A stretch of 64,000 bases of DNA from assembly GCA_023412805.1 (NCBI GenBank), contig JAEZRM010000065.1, forward strand, positions 35,886 to 99,885, written 5' to 3'. The notes beneath the pieces were generated by a model. It was not told the DNA's origin. It made no database searches and saw only the letters and a program-made list of their open reading frames with translations. Shown piece after piece: positions 27,093-36,062 of this stretch. Positions within the stretch are counted from its first letter, which is position 1. Every line of letters begins with the position of its first letter. A program made the position numbers and the translations under genes. This DNA comes from Pseudomonadota bacterium. GTDB lineage: Bacteria; Pseudomonadota; Alphaproteobacteria; Rhizobiales; Hyphomicrobiaceae.

Positions 27093-28112
27093 ATGAAACG
27101 AGCGACCAAGCTGATCGCAACGGCCGCCGCTGTTGCACTCACCACTGCCGGTGTGGCGAGCGCCCAGACCCTCGACAAGGTCAAGAAGCAAGGCACGCTG
27201 TCGTGCGGCGTGAACGTGGGCCTCGCCGGCTTCTCGGCTCCCGATGACAAAGGCAACTGGACCGGTCTCGACGTCGATTTCTGCCGCGCCGTCGCTGCAG
27301 CCGTGCTCGGCGATGCGACGAAAGTGCGCTTCGTGCCGACGACCGCTAAAGAGCGCTTCACGGCGCTGCAGTCGGGCGAGATCGACGTGCTCAGCCGCAA
27401 CACGACCTGGACATTGGGACGCGATAGCTCGCTCGGCCTCAGCTTCGTCGGCGTCAACTACTACGACGGCCAGGGCCTGATGGTGAAGAAGTCGCTCGGT
27501 GTGAAGAGCGGGCTGGAGCTCAGCGGCGCCACCGTGTGCGTGCAGACCGGCACGACGACCGAGCTCAACCTCGCCGACTTCTTCCGCGTGAACAAGCTCG
27601 AGTACAAGCCCGTCGTGTTCGAGAAGGCCGACGAGACGCTGACCGCCTATCAGGCCGGCCGCTGCGACGTGTACACGACCGATGCCTCGGGCCTCTATGC
27701 CCAGCGCCTCCAGCTTCAGCAGCCCGATGAGCATATCGTGCTCCCCGAGATCATCTCCAAGGAACCCCTTGGCCCCTCCGTGCGCCAGGGCGACAGCCAG
27801 TGGTTCACGATCGTGAAGTGGGTGCACTTCGCCATGCTGAACGCCGAGGAGGCGGGCATCACGAAGGCTAACGTCGACGAGATGGGGAACTCGACCAACC
27901 CGGACATCCGCCGCATCCTCGGCAAGGAAGGTGAGTTCGGCAAGGGTATCGGCCTCGGTGCCGACTGGGCCTACCAGATCATCAAGCAGGTCGGGAACTA
28001 CGGCGAGGTCTTCGAGAAGAACGTCGGCTCCGGCTCGCGCATTAACATCGCCCGCGGCCAGAACAACCTCTGGACCAAAGGCGGTCTGCAGTACGCCCCC
28101 CCCATCCGCTGA
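27093..28112 (+). CDS. aapJ: General L-amino-acid ABC transporter, periplasmic binding protein
   Basis: 339 residues from ATG 27093 (MKRATKLIAT), preceded by AGGGA; an upstream ATG at 27075 (MEKGNLMKR) is possible. Signal peptide ends ASAQT. Polar-amino-acid binding fold: LSCGVNVGLAGFSAPDD, RFVPTTAKERFTALQSGEIDVLSRNTTWT, then the second lobe CVQTGTTTELNLADFF. Binds L-amino acids in the periplasm and delivers them to AapQM. Confidence 0.93.
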   Translation: MKRATKLIATAAAVALTTAGVASAQTLDKVKKQGTLSCGVNVGLAGFSAPDDKGNWTGLDVDFCRAVAAAVLGDATKVRFVPTTAKERFTALQSGEIDVLSRNTTWTLGRDSSLGLSFVGVNYYDGQGLMVKKSLGVKSGLELSGATVCVQTGTTTELNLADFFRVNKLEYKPVVFEKADETLTAYQAGRCDVYTTDASGLYAQRLQLQQPDEHIVLPEIISKEPLGPSVRQGDSQWFTIVKWVHFAMLNAEEAGITKANVDEMGNSTNPDIRRILGKEGEFGKGIGLGADWAYQIIKQVGNYGEVFEKNVGSGSRINIARGQNNLWTKGGLQYAPPIR

Positions 28113-28128
28113 CGCACGATCGAACGAG

Positions 28129-28168
28129 CCGGTGCGTGCGGTCGTCTACTGACAGCTGCACGCACCGG
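28129..28168 (+). promoter_or_regulatory. 11-bp perfect hairpin between aapJ and aapQ
   Basis: CCGGTGCGTGC (28129-28139) and GCACGCACCGG (28158-28168) form a perfect 11-bp stem with an 18-nt loop, 16 bp after the aapJ stop. No T-run follows. Similar hairpins after binding-protein genes protect the upstream mRNA or reduce downstream transcription, so binding-protein expression may exceed that of the permeases. Confidence 0.55.
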
Positions 28169-28200
28169 ATACATCCATTCGGAGGGGGAACTCAGCGGTC

Positions 28201-29406
28201 ATGACGGCAACAGCGAACAGGCCAGGACCTGGGCCGATTGCACCGCCCTCGAAACCGAACCTGCTCTATCGGCCAGAGTTCCGTCAGGCCATCTACCAGA
28301 TCCTCCTCGCGGCCGGGCTGATCTTTGCTTTCTGGACCATCGCCAGCAACGTCAGCGATAACCTCGCGCGCCAGAACATCGCTTCGGGCTTCGGCTTCTG
28401 GGACCGCACCTCCGGCTTCGACATCTCCCAATCGCTGATCGCCTATAATAACCAATCGACGTACGGCCAGGCCTTCTGGGCCGGTCTACTCAATACGCTG
28501 CTGGTTGCCGCGATCGGCATCGTCTTCGCGACCATTCTCGGATTTCTCGTCGGCATCGGGCGCCTGTCCTCGAACTGGCTGATCGCGCGCATCTGCGGCG
28601 CCTATGTCGAGATCCTCCGCAACCTGCCGCTGCTGCTGCAGCTCTTCTTCTGGTACTTCGCCGTCCTGAAAAATCTGCCCGGACCGCGCCAGAGCTTCTC
28701 GCTTCCCTTTGGCGCCTCACTCAACGTGCGCGGTCTCTATCTGCCGGCGCCCGTTCCCGGCGAGGGCTTCGGCGCGGTGTTGATCGCGCTCGCCATCGGC
28801 ATCGTGGCTTCGTTCGCCGTCGCAATGTGGGCGAAGCGCCGCCAGCGCGAGACAGGCGAGCGCTTCCCGGTTCTGTGGACCACGCTCGCGCTCATCCTGC
28901 TGCTGCCGGGCGCGGTCTACATCGCGCTCGGCCAGCCGCTGAGCTTCGAGTATCCAGCCCTGCGCGGCTTCAACTTCCAGGGCGGCATCGCCGTTCAGCC
29001 GGAACTCATGGCACTCGTGGTCGGGCTCTCCACCTACACGGCGAGCTTTATTGCCGAGATCGTTCGCGCCGGCATTGCAGGCGTGCCGCGTGGTCAGCGC
29101 GAGGCGGCGAATGCCCTCGGCCTCTCGAGCGGCCTCACCATGCGGCTCGTCATTCTTCCACAGGCGCTGCGCATCATCATCCCGCCGCTGACCAGCCAAT
29201 ACCTCAACCTGACGAAGAACTCCTCGCTCGCGGTCGCGATCGGCTATCCGGACTTCGTCAGCGTCTTCACCGGCACCGTGCTCAATCAGACCGGTCAGGC
29301 GGTGGAGGTCATTCTGCTCACCATGCTCGTGTTCCTGACGATCAGCCTGATCACGTCGGCGTTCATGAACTGGTTCAACAAGCACATCGCGCTCGTCGAG
29401 AGATAG
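28201..29406 (+). CDS. aapQ: General L-amino-acid ABC transporter, permease AapQ
   Basis: 401 residues, about eight membrane helices. Long polar-amino-acid permease of the AapQ type: N-terminal ~70 residues, then FWAGLLNTLLVAAIGIVFATILGFLVGIGRLSSN, RNLPLLLQLFFWYFAVLK, and the EAA-type ATPase contact loop QREAANALGLSSGLTMRLVILPQALRIIIPPL. Start ATG 28201. Ten bp separate it from aapM. Confidence 0.92.
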   Translation: MTATANRPGPGPIAPPSKPNLLYRPEFRQAIYQILLAAGLIFAFWTIASNVSDNLARQNIASGFGFWDRTSGFDISQSLIAYNNQSTYGQAFWAGLLNTLLVAAIGIVFATILGFLVGIGRLSSNWLIARICGAYVEILRNLPLLLQLFFWYFAVLKNLPGPRQSFSLPFGASLNVRGLYLPAPVPGEGFGAVLIALAIGIVASFAVAMWAKRRQRETGERFPVLWTTLALILLLPGAVYIALGQPLSFEYPALRGFNFQGGIAVQPELMALVVGLSTYTASFIAEIVRAGIAGVPRGQREAANALGLSSGLTMRLVILPQALRIIIPPLTSQYLNLTKNSSLAVAIGYPDFVSVFTGTVLNQTGQAVEVILLTMLVFLTISLITSAFMNWFNKHIALVER

Positions 29407-29416
29407 GGGGGCCGCC

Positions 29417-30520
29417 ATGACGAGCACGACATCGGAAATGCGCCCGCCCCGCAGTGAAGTCGGCGTCATCGGCTGGCTGCGCAAAAACCTGTTCTCGAGC
29501 CCGACGAACGCGGTCCTGACCCTCGTCGGAGTCTGGATCATCTGGAGCGCGGTCAGTGGCGCCGTGCACTGGACCATTACCAACGCGACATGGGACGGCA
29601 CCAGCGGCAAGGACTGCTCGTGGCCGGGTGCCGGCGCCTGCTGGCCGTTCATCGAGGCGAAATTCAGCCAGTTCATGTACGGCCGCTATCCCGAGCCGCA
29701 GCGCTGGCGCGTCGATCTCACGTACGTGCTCGCGGTCATCGGCCTCGTGCCGCTGATGATTCCGCGCGTTCCCTTCAAGCTCTTCAATACGATCTATATG
29801 ATCGTGTTCTTTCCCATCGCGGCCTTCCTTCTCCTCTCTGGCGGCTACTTCGGTCTCCCCTATATCCCGACGGAGCTGTGGGGCGGCCTGCTCGTGACGC
29901 TCGTCGTCGCCAGCGTCGGCATTGCGGGAGCCTTCCCGCTCGGCATTCTCCTGGCCCTCGGCCGGCGCTCGCGCATGCCGATCGTGCGGTGGGTATCCGT
30001 TGCCTTCATCGAGCTCGTGCGCGGCGTGCCCCTCATTACCGTGCTGTTCATGGCTTCGGTGATGCTGCCACTGTTCCTGCCCGAAGGCATGACCATCGAC
30101 AAACTGCTGCGCGCGCTGATCATGGTGGCGCTGTTCGCAGCCGCCTATCTTGCGGAGGTGATCCGCGGCGGACTGCAGGCCATTCCGCGCGGCCAGTTCG
30201 AGGCCGCCGACGCGCTCGGCCTCACCTACGCGCAGAAGATGGGCCTCATCGTTCTGCCGCAGGCGTTGAAGCTCGTCATTCCGGGCATCGTGAACACCTT
30301 CATCGGTCTCTTCAAGGACACGAGTCTCGTCCTCATCATCGGCATCTTCGACCTGCTCGGCATCGTGCAGCTCAACCAGTCCGATGCGAACTGGTTCTCG
30401 CCGTCGACCGCCATGACCGGCTACATCTTCGCAGGACTGGTCTTCTGGATCTTCTGCTTCGGCATGTCGCGCTACTCACTCTTCATCGAGCGCCGCCTCG
30501 CAGAGAGCGACCGGAGGTAG
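29417..30520 (+). CDS. aapM: General L-amino-acid ABC transporter, permease AapM
   Basis: 367 residues. N-terminal GWLRKNLFSSPTNAVLTLVGVWIIW and conserved Trp-rich segment (DCSWPGAGACWPF) typify AapM. The transmembrane core includes IELVRGVPLITVLFMASVMLPLFLPEG and the EAA loop RGQFEAADALGLTYAQKMGLIVLPQALKLVIPGI. Last gene of the aap operon. Confidence 0.92.
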   Translation: MTSTTSEMRPPRSEVGVIGWLRKNLFSSPTNAVLTLVGVWIIWSAVSGAVHWTITNATWDGTSGKDCSWPGAGACWPFIEAKFSQFMYGRYPEPQRWRVDLTYVLAVIGLVPLMIPRVPFKLFNTIYMIVFFPIAAFLLLSGGYFGLPYIPTELWGGLLVTLVVASVGIAGAFPLGILLALGRRSRMPIVRWVSVAFIELVRGVPLITVLFMASVMLPLFLPEGMTIDKLLRALIMVALFAAAYLAEVIRGGLQAIPRGQFEAADALGLTYAQKMGLIVLPQALKLVIPGIVNTFIGLFKDTSLVLIIGIFDLLGIVQLNQSDANWFSPSTAMTGYIFAGLVFWIFCFGMSRYSLFIERRLAESDRR

Positions 30521-30653
30521 CGCTGCCAGAAAACTGGACCCAGCGGGCGGACTCGGCGTAGCTTCGTTCGCCGCCTCCGGTGGCACCTGCCATCCCTTTC
30601 CGCCCACACCCGCGCCGTGCACACGCGTGCGCGCCCGCCTTGCCGAGCCCTGC

Positions 30654-31376
30654 ATGATCTGGCTGCTCATACTCGTGTTCGGGCTGATCGGTGGCGTGAT
30701 CGGCGGTGTCGTGGGCTTCGGTGCCTCCATTCTCATGATGCCCGTGCTCGTCTTCGCCTTCGGCCCGAAGGAAGCCGTCCCGATCATGGCCATTGCGAGC
30801 GTCCTCGCGAACTGGATGCGCGTCGCCATCTGGTGGCGCGAAGTGGACTGGCGCGCCAATGCCGCCTACTGCGCAACGGCAATCCCAGCAGCCGCGCTCG
30901 GTGCACGCACGCTCATCGCGCTCGACGCGCGCATGGTCGAAGTCGCGCTCGGCATCTTCCTGATCGCCGTCGTACCGGTGCGCCGCTGGCTCATGAGACG
31001 CGGCTTCTCGGTGAACCTCTTGGGACTGGCGCTGGTTGGCGCCTGTATCGGCTTTCTCACCGGCCTCGTGGCGTCCACAGGCCCGCTCAACACGCCCTTC
31101 TTCCTCGCCTATGGTCTCACCAAGGGCGCGTATATCTCGACAGAGGCCGTCGGTTCGGGCGCCGTGAGCCTCGTCAAATCGCTCGTCTTCCGCACGTACG
31201 GCATCTTGCCCTGGGAGACGATCGCGCGCGGGCTGATCGTCGGCGCCTCGCTCATGATCGGCTCGTGGTTCGCGAAGGCCATCGTCATGCGCCTCGACGC
31301 GCGCCACTACGCCGGCATTCTCGAAGCCATGATGGTGCTGGCGGGCTTCACGATGATCTACGCGGCTTTGTCTTAA
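30654..31376 (+). CDS. TauE/SafE-family sulfite exporter-like permease
   Basis: 240 residues from ATG 30654 (MIWLLILVFG); a GTG at 30627 gives nine extra residues. About seven membrane helices and the family features GGVIGGVVGFGASILMMPVL (first half) and GLVASTGPLNTPFFLAYGLTKGAYISTEA (second half). Usually exports sulfite, sulfoacetate or related anions. Separated from aapM by 133 bp. Confidence 0.85.
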   Translation: MIWLLILVFGLIGGVIGGVVGFGASILMMPVLVFAFGPKEAVPIMAIASVLANWMRVAIWWREVDWRANAAYCATAIPAAALGARTLIALDARMVEVALGIFLIAVVPVRRWLMRRGFSVNLLGLALVGACIGFLTGLVASTGPLNTPFFLAYGLTKGAYISTEAVGSGAVSLVKSLVFRTYGILPWETIARGLIVGASLMIGSWFAKAIVMRLDARHYAGILEAMMVLAGFTMIYAALS

Positions 31377-31495
31377 TTGCAGTGCCGCGGTCTGCTGGGA
31401 AGATGGTGCTATCGCAACCTTGCCGTCATGCTATGCCCGCGGCGGCCATGCGGAGAGCAATCGACTATGTCGCGGGCAGCTTTTTCTCAGGGACA

Positions 31496-31573
31496 GCCTA
31501 CCGGCCGGCGCGCAGTCGCGCGCTCATGGGCTCCAGCGCGGCCTACCGGCCGACGCGCAGTCGCGCGCTCATG
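31496..31573. repeat. Tandem 33-bp repeat (period 45)
   Basis: GCCTACCGGCCGGCGCGCAG (31496) and GCCTACCGGCCGACGCGCAG (31541), each continuing TCGCGCGCTCATG. A third copy, inverted, is at 47861-47898. A related, more degenerate piece (TGCTATGCC...GCCATGCGG) starts at 31429. Confidence 0.65.
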
Positions 31574-31622
31574 AAGTGTGCTGCCATGCGAAAGGTAGGG
31601 CGACCGCTGCCGCGAGCGCCAA

Positions 31623-31737
31623 ACTCATAAAAGACGGGGGTCCGGGGGTGTCCGTCGTGTCAAAGACACGCGCCTTCGGCACGATGCGGAGCGCGAGGCG
31701 GCAGCCTCGCTCGCGCAGCGGCGCCGCGATCAATCGA
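31623..31737. repeat. Dispersed intergenic repeat copy at the psd 3' end
   Basis: Starts ACTCATAAAAGACGGGGGTC, then GTGTCCGTCGTGTCAAAGAC; the latter is nearly identical to the matching segment of the 19867-20037 copy. Palindromes GAGGCGGCAGCCTC and CGGCGCCG follow. It ends at the psd stop codon. Confidence 0.6.
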
Positions 31738-32418
31738 TTAGCCCAACCGCGCTTCCCGCTCGGCTTCGCCGGACGTGAGATCCGCGAGCACAGTTTCGCC
31801 AGCGACAGCGCGCTGACCGACCGAGACGAGCGCCGTCTTGCCCTCGGGCAGATAAACATCCGCGCGGCTACCGAAACGGATCAGACCGAAGCGCTCGCCG
31901 ACGCCGACCATGTCCCCTTCGTCCTTGAAGGTGACGATGCGGCGCGCGATCAGGCCGGCAATCTGGACGCAGCCAATCTCCTCGCCCGCTCCTGTCGTGA
32001 TCACAATCGCGCGTCGCTCGTTGTCGGCACTGGCTTTGTCGAGCGCGGCATTGAGGAAGGCGCCCGGCACATAGACGGAGCGGCTGATGCGGCCCGCCAC
32101 CGGCGACCGGTTGATGTGCACATCGAAGACCGAGAGGAAGATCGAGATGCGTTGACGCTCACCGATACCGAAACCGAGCTCGGGCGGCGGCACGACGCGC
32201 TCGATCGCCGAGATCCGCCCATCGGCAGGCGCGATCACGAGGCCTTCGCGCAAGGGCGTGACGCGATCGGGGTCGCGAAAGAAGTAGGCGATCCAGGCCG
32301 AGATGACGACGAGCAGCCAGCCGAGCGGCGGCCAGATCATGAGGAAGAGCAGCGCCAGCACGACGCCGATCGCGAGAAACTTCCAGCCGTCCCGATGCAC
32401 CGGAACGAACATGGACAT
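31738..32418 (-). CDS. psd: Phosphatidylserine decarboxylase proenzyme
   Basis: 226 residues from ATG 32418; ATG 32412 is two residues shorter. Makes phosphatidylethanolamine from phosphatidylserine at the membrane. One N-terminal membrane segment (KFLAIGVVLALLFLMIWPPLGWLL), catalytic landmarks SVFDVHINRSPVAG and RFGSRADVYLP, where Gly-Ser is the self-cleavage site giving the pyruvoyl group. pssA, often adjacent, is not here. A repeat element begins immediately after the stop. Confidence 0.9.
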   Translation of the reverse strand: MSMFVPVHRDGWKFLAIGVVLALLFLMIWPPLGWLLVVISAWIAYFFRDPDRVTPLREGLVIAPADGRISAIERVVPPPELGFGIGERQRISIFLSVFDVHINRSPVAGRISRSVYVPGAFLNAALDKASADNERRAIVITTGAGEEIGCVQIAGLIARRIVTFKDEGDMVGVGERFGLIRFGSRADVYLPEGKTALVSVGQRAVAGETVLADLTSGEAEREARLG

Positions 32419-32713
32419 GATGGTGGAAGGAAGATTATGACCGGCCACGGGCCACCCTGAGCTGTATGAGCACGCACGCAACCGGGCGCCCGCGCGGGGC
32501 GCAGCCGGCTTTCTGGCCAGAGTGGTACTCGCGAGCGCCCCGGACCGCAACCCGCGATCGTTCCGCTCCCAGACAATGATCCGGCCGCATTCTTGGATAT
32601 GTTACAGATCACAGCCGCGAGCCGCGTCGCATCGACGGTGCGAATCGCATAGGCACCGCCGTTCGAGCCGCCGCGGACTGTTGGGCGGCATCAGGGATCT
32701 ACGAGGCAGCGAC

Positions 32714-33298
32714 TTGGCGGCCATTTCACTCCAGCCCCGCACGCGAAGGCGCCATGGCCCTGCGGTTGCAGTGCTGGCGCTCGCCCTCGGCGCGGCGCTC
32801 ATAACGCCCCTCCTCGCGCAGAGCCGGCAGCCTGCCGGTATCGGACTCACTGGCCTGCCGCTCCCGCGTTTTGTGAGCCTCAAGTCCGACCGTGTGCAGG
32901 TGCGCCAGGGCCCCGGGACGGATCACAAGATTCTATGGGTGTTCAACCGGGTCGGGCTTCCGGTCGAGGTGCTGGAGGAGCACGAGAACTGGCGCCAGGT
33001 GCGCGACCAGGATGGCAGCGTCGGCTGGGTTGCGCACGCCCTGCTATCAGCGCGACGCACCGGCGTGATCATGGCCTGGGCGACCGGGGAGCAGCGCACG
33101 AGCGGCGCGGCCAAACCGGTGCCGCTCTTCGATGAGGATTCGACATCCGCCCGCCAGCTCGCCCTGCTCGAGCCCGGTGTCATCTGCGGCATACGGCGCT
33201 GCGACGGCCGCTGGTGCCAGATCTCGGTCGGCGACTTCCGCGGCTATGTCGAGCAAGCCAAGCTCTGGGGCGTGTATCCCGGCGAAACCATTCGTTGA
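32714..33298 (+). CDS. Secreted SH3-domain protein
   Basis: 194 residues if the TTG at 32714 is the start; no ATG or GTG is well placed. A hydrophobic leader (VAVLALALGAALITPLLAQSRQ) is followed by two SH3-like regions: LKSDRVQVRQGPGTDHKILWVF...NWRQVRDQDGSVGWVAHALL at about 52-105, and PVPLFDEDS...CGIRRCDGRWCQISVGDFRGYV in the C-terminal third. Bacterial SH3 domains of this kind bind cell wall. Divergent from psd. Confidence 0.7.
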   Translation: MAAISLQPRTRRRHGPAVAVLALALGAALITPLLAQSRQPAGIGLTGLPLPRFVSLKSDRVQVRQGPGTDHKILWVFNRVGLPVEVLEEHENWRQVRDQDGSVGWVAHALLSARRTGVIMAWATGEQRTSGAAKPVPLFDEDSTSARQLALLEPGVICGIRRCDGRWCQISVGDFRGYVEQAKLWGVYPGETIR

Positions 33299-33387
33299 GG
33301 GCGGCGCGCGCGGCAGTTCCACCGTGGCGGCCGAGGCTCTAAGCTCGCGCTCACAACAAGCCTATTGCCATCCACAGGGAGAACGAC

Positions 33388-34143
33388 ATGACCGGGCGCT
33401 TGAGCGGCAAGACTGCCTTCTGTACGGCTTCGGGCGCGGGTATCGGGCGCGCCACCGCGCTGGCCTTCGCGCGCGAAGGCGCCCGCGTGATCGCGACCGA
33501 CCTCGATGCCGGTGCCCTCGAGAAACTGAAGCGTGAAGGCATCGCAGAGACGCGCAAGCTCGACGTGCGCGATACCGCCGCCGTGAACGCGCTGGCCAAG
33601 GAATTCGGCGCCGTCGACATCCTCTTCAATGCTGCGGGGTTCGTCGCGCATGGCACGGTGCTCGAGTGCTCGGAAGGCGATTGGGACTTTTCCTTCGACC
33701 TCAATGTGAAGTCCATGCACCGCACGATCTCGGCGTTCCTCCCTGCCATGCTCGCTAGGGGCGGCGGCTCGATCGTCAATATCGCCTCGGCGGCGGGTTC
33801 CCCGCGCGGCGTGATCAACCGCTATGTCTACGGCGCCACGAAAGCGGCGGTGATCGGCCTCACGAAGTCGGTCGCGGCGGATTTCATTCGCAAGGGCGTT
33901 CGCTGCAATGCCATCTGCCCAGGCACGGTGCAGTCCCCTTCGCTCGATGCGCGCATCGCCGCGCAGGCCCAGGCGCTCGGAAAGCCGCAGGATGAAGTCC
34001 GCCAGATGTTCATCGACCGCCAGCCCATGGGCCGCCTCGGCACGGCCGAGGAGATTGCCTCGATCGCGATCTATCTGGCGAGCGACGAAGCCGCCTTCAC
34101 GACGGGCCAGGCCTTTCTTGTGGACGGCGGGTTCACGCTCTGA
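33388..34143 (+). CDS. SDR-family oxidoreductase
   Basis: 251 residues. NAD(P) site TASGAGIGRATALAFAREGARVIATDLD, NAAG motif NAAGFVAHG, catalytic Ser-Tyr-Lys in IASAAGSP...YGATKAAVIG, and the C-terminal GRLGTAEEIASIAIYLAS...TGQAFLVDGG. The Asp at the end of the second strand favours NAD. Closest remembered relatives act on hydroxybutyrate or on deoxyfuconate, but the substrate cannot be told from sequence. Confidence 0.85.
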   Translation: MTGRLSGKTAFCTASGAGIGRATALAFAREGARVIATDLDAGALEKLKREGIAETRKLDVRDTAAVNALAKEFGAVDILFNAAGFVAHGTVLECSEGDWDFSFDLNVKSMHRTISAFLPAMLARGGGSIVNIASAAGSPRGVINRYVYGATKAAVIGLTKSVAADFIRKGVRCNAICPGTVQSPSLDARIAAQAQALGKPQDEVRQMFIDRQPMGRLGTAEEIASIAIYLASDEAAFTTGQAFLVDGGFTL

Positions 34144-34264
34144 TGACAGGTGCCCTGTTGCCCGCGCGCACCTGCGATCGGCCGCGCGTACGGATATAAT
34201 TCCCGAATCGGGCGCCGGTGGGCTGTGAATGGCGACCCGATTACTCTGACAGGGGAAGACGACT

Positions 34265-34576
34265 ATGGGCACGATTCGTAGTGGGATCGCCGCGGCGGCG
34301 ATGGCGGCTGCATTGTCGCTCGGCATGGCGTCAGTGGCTTCGGCCCAGTGCGTCAACAAGGGCGGCCAGGGCACGAACACGACCGAGGCCGGCGCGAAGT
34401 TCCAGGCATGGGAAGCCGTGCTTCAGGCGACCGACTGGGGTAGCTGGGCGCAGTTCATGTCGGCCGGCCAGAAGATCGGCACGGCTCCGGGCTACAAAGT
34501 GAGCAAGGTTCGCTTCAAGTGCGGCAAGGGCGGGCTCGGCTCGGAGTGCAAGGCTTTCGCGACGCTCTGCAAGTAG
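34265..34576 (+). CDS. Small secreted cysteine-containing protein, unknown
   Basis: 103 residues; signal peptide at 1-27 (ending ASVASAQ). The mature part has Cys28, Cys85, Cys95 and Cys102, likely forming disulfides, and is rich in Gly and Lys. I do not recognise the family. A good ribosome site (GGGGAAG) lies 9 nt upstream and a strong terminator follows, so it is its own unit. Confidence 0.6.
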   Translation: MGTIRSGIAAAAMAAALSLGMASVASAQCVNKGGQGTNTTEAGAKFQAWEAVLQATDWGSWAQFMSAGQKIGTAPGYKVSKVRFKCGKGGLGSECKAFATLCK

Positions 34577-34622
34577 CCTAAGCTGATTGCAGGCTCTCAG
34601 CCTGCTGCGCGCGAAGCGATAC

Positions 34623-34654
34623 TGCGGCGGCTCTCGGGCCGCCGCATTCTATTT
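34623..34654 (+). terminator. Rho-independent terminator after the small secreted protein
   Basis: TGCGGCGGC (34623-34631) pairs with GCCGCCGCA (34638-34646), a 9-bp stem, followed by TTCTATTT. It lies 46 bp after the stop codon at 34576. Confidence 0.75.
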
Positions 34655-34691
34655 GGGGCCCCAAAATTCGGCCGAGGGAAGAGAAGACGCG

Positions 34692-35570
34692 ATGGCGAAG
34701 ACCGTTCTTGGATTCATCGGCGGCAGCGGACACTACGACTTGCCGGATTTCCAGAACCCGCACTGGGAGCTGATCGCGAGTCCCTGGGGCGTCGCGTCGG
34801 ATGCCATTCTCTTCGCGGAGGTGGAGGGTTTGCCGATCCGGTTCCTGCCGCGACATGGACGCGGCCATCGTGTGCCGCCGACGGAGATCAACTACCGCGC
34901 CAATATCGACTGCCTGAAGCGGGCGGGCGTCACGGATCTCATCTCGATATCGGCCTGCGGCTCTCTCAAGGAAGAATATCCGCCCGGTCACTTCGTGCTG
35001 GTGGACCAGTTCATCGACCGCACATTCGCGAGAGAGAAATCCTTCTTCGGCACGGGCTGCGTCGCGCATGTGTCCGTCGCCGATCCGGTGAGCCCGGCGC
35101 TCGCCGACGAAATCTGGAAGGCGGCTGAGGCCGAAGGCATTGCGGTCACCCGTGGCGGCACGTACCTCGCCATGGAAGGCCCGCAGTTCTCGACGCGCGC
35201 TGAATCGAATCTCTATCGATCATGGGGCTGTGATGTGATCGGCATGACGAACATGCCGGAGGCGAAACTCGCACGCGAAGCGGAGATCTGTTACGCGACA
35301 CTCGCCATGGTCACGGACTACGATTGCTGGCACGACGATTACCGCGAGGTGGACGTCGCAGATATCATCAAGGTGCTCATGGCGAACGTGAGCAAGGCAC
35401 AGCGGATCATCACGCGGCTCTGCCGTACGTTTCCCCGCGAACACCCACCATGTCCGATCGGCTCGGATCGCGCGCTCGAAAGCGCAATTATCACGCCGCC
35501 AGATGCGCGCGATCCTGCGTTGGTCGCGAAACTGGATGCGGTTGCAGGGCGCATCCTGCATAGGTCCTAG
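34692..35570 (+). CDS. mtnP: S-methyl-5'-thioadenosine phosphorylase
   Basis: 292 residues from ATG 34692 (MAKTVLGFIGGSGHYDL). Cleaves methylthioadenosine to adenine and methylthioribose-1-phosphate (methionine salvage). Phosphate and substrate motifs: GGSGHYDLPDF, PRHGRGHRVPP, TYLAMEGPQFSTRAES, VIGMTNMPEAKLAREAEICY and DYDCWHDD. MtaP-type rather than purine nucleoside phosphorylase by the last motif. Confidence 0.92.
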   Translation: MAKTVLGFIGGSGHYDLPDFQNPHWELIASPWGVASDAILFAEVEGLPIRFLPRHGRGHRVPPTEINYRANIDCLKRAGVTDLISISACGSLKEEYPPGHFVLVDQFIDRTFAREKSFFGTGCVAHVSVADPVSPALADEIWKAAEAEGIAVTRGGTYLAMEGPQFSTRAESNLYRSWGCDVIGMTNMPEAKLAREAEICYATLAMVTDYDCWHDDYREVDVADIIKVLMANVSKAQRIITRLCRTFPREHPPCPIGSDRALESAIITPPDARDPALVAKLDAVAGRILHRS

Positions 35571-35582
35571 ATTTCTGCAGTC

Positions 35583-35870
35583 TCAGCCGCCTTTGGGAAT
35601 CTGGGCCACGCACGCATCCATGAACTCATTCATCGTGATCGGCCCCGTCAATGCGAGGTCGGTCGGGATGACTTTCTGACCGCTCTCCGCCTCGGCCGGG
35701 CTGAGCACGCCGTTGGCGTCCTTGTCCGCAAATCGGAACTGCGCCTGACAGTCAGCGCGCGAATTCTGCTCACCAGCGGGTGGAATTTCATTTCTCGGTG
35801 TCTGAGCAAATGCCGACGAAGTACAAATGCCGATCGCTGCCATAACCGTTGCCATCCTACGCATCTTCAT
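35583..35870 (-). CDS. Secreted EF-hand-like protein, copy B
   Basis: 95 residues, signal peptide at about 1-22 (ending SAFAQ). A loop DKDANGVLSPAEAE has the Asp/Asn spacing of an EF-hand calcium site. Cys at DCQAQF and DACVAQIP match the positions in the upstream paralogue. Start ATG 35870 has GAGGAG before it. Convergent with mtnP, 12 bp apart. Confidence 0.6.
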   Translation of the reverse strand: MKMRRMATVMAAIGICTSSAFAQTPRNEIPPAGEQNSRADCQAQFRFADKDANGVLSPAEAESGQKVIPTDLALTGPITMNEFMDACVAQIPKGG

Positions 35871-35995
35871 CTCCTCATAAAATATAAGAGGTCACTTCGC
35901 ACGCGATGGACGTAGCGATGCGTTGGATGGGCTTCAATCGGGATGAACCCTTAACGCGCGGCAGATGCGGTACACGACTACGCGCACGGCGAGCT

Positions 35996-36030
35996 GCCTC
36001 GCCTCAACGTAAGTACCGTTGAGACGAGGC
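35996..36030. repeat. 14-bp inverted repeat between the EF-hand-like genes
   Basis: GCCTCGCCTCAACG and CGTTGAGACGAGGC form a hairpin (one mismatch) with a 7-nt loop TAAGTAC. On the minus strand a T-run precedes, rather than follows, the stem, so it is not a textbook terminator for the 36063 gene; it could act as one in reverse or as an mRNA end. Confidence 0.5.
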
Positions 36031-36062
36031 AAAAATCAGCAGACGAACTGGCGCGATCGAAC

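Larger units (their letters stand above)
31377..31737. other. Repeat-rich intergenic region before psd stop
   Basis: 361 bp without a convincing gene. It contains degenerate tandem units around 31428-31600 and a dispersed-repeat copy at 31623-31737. Nothing else is recognisable. Confidence 0.6.
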
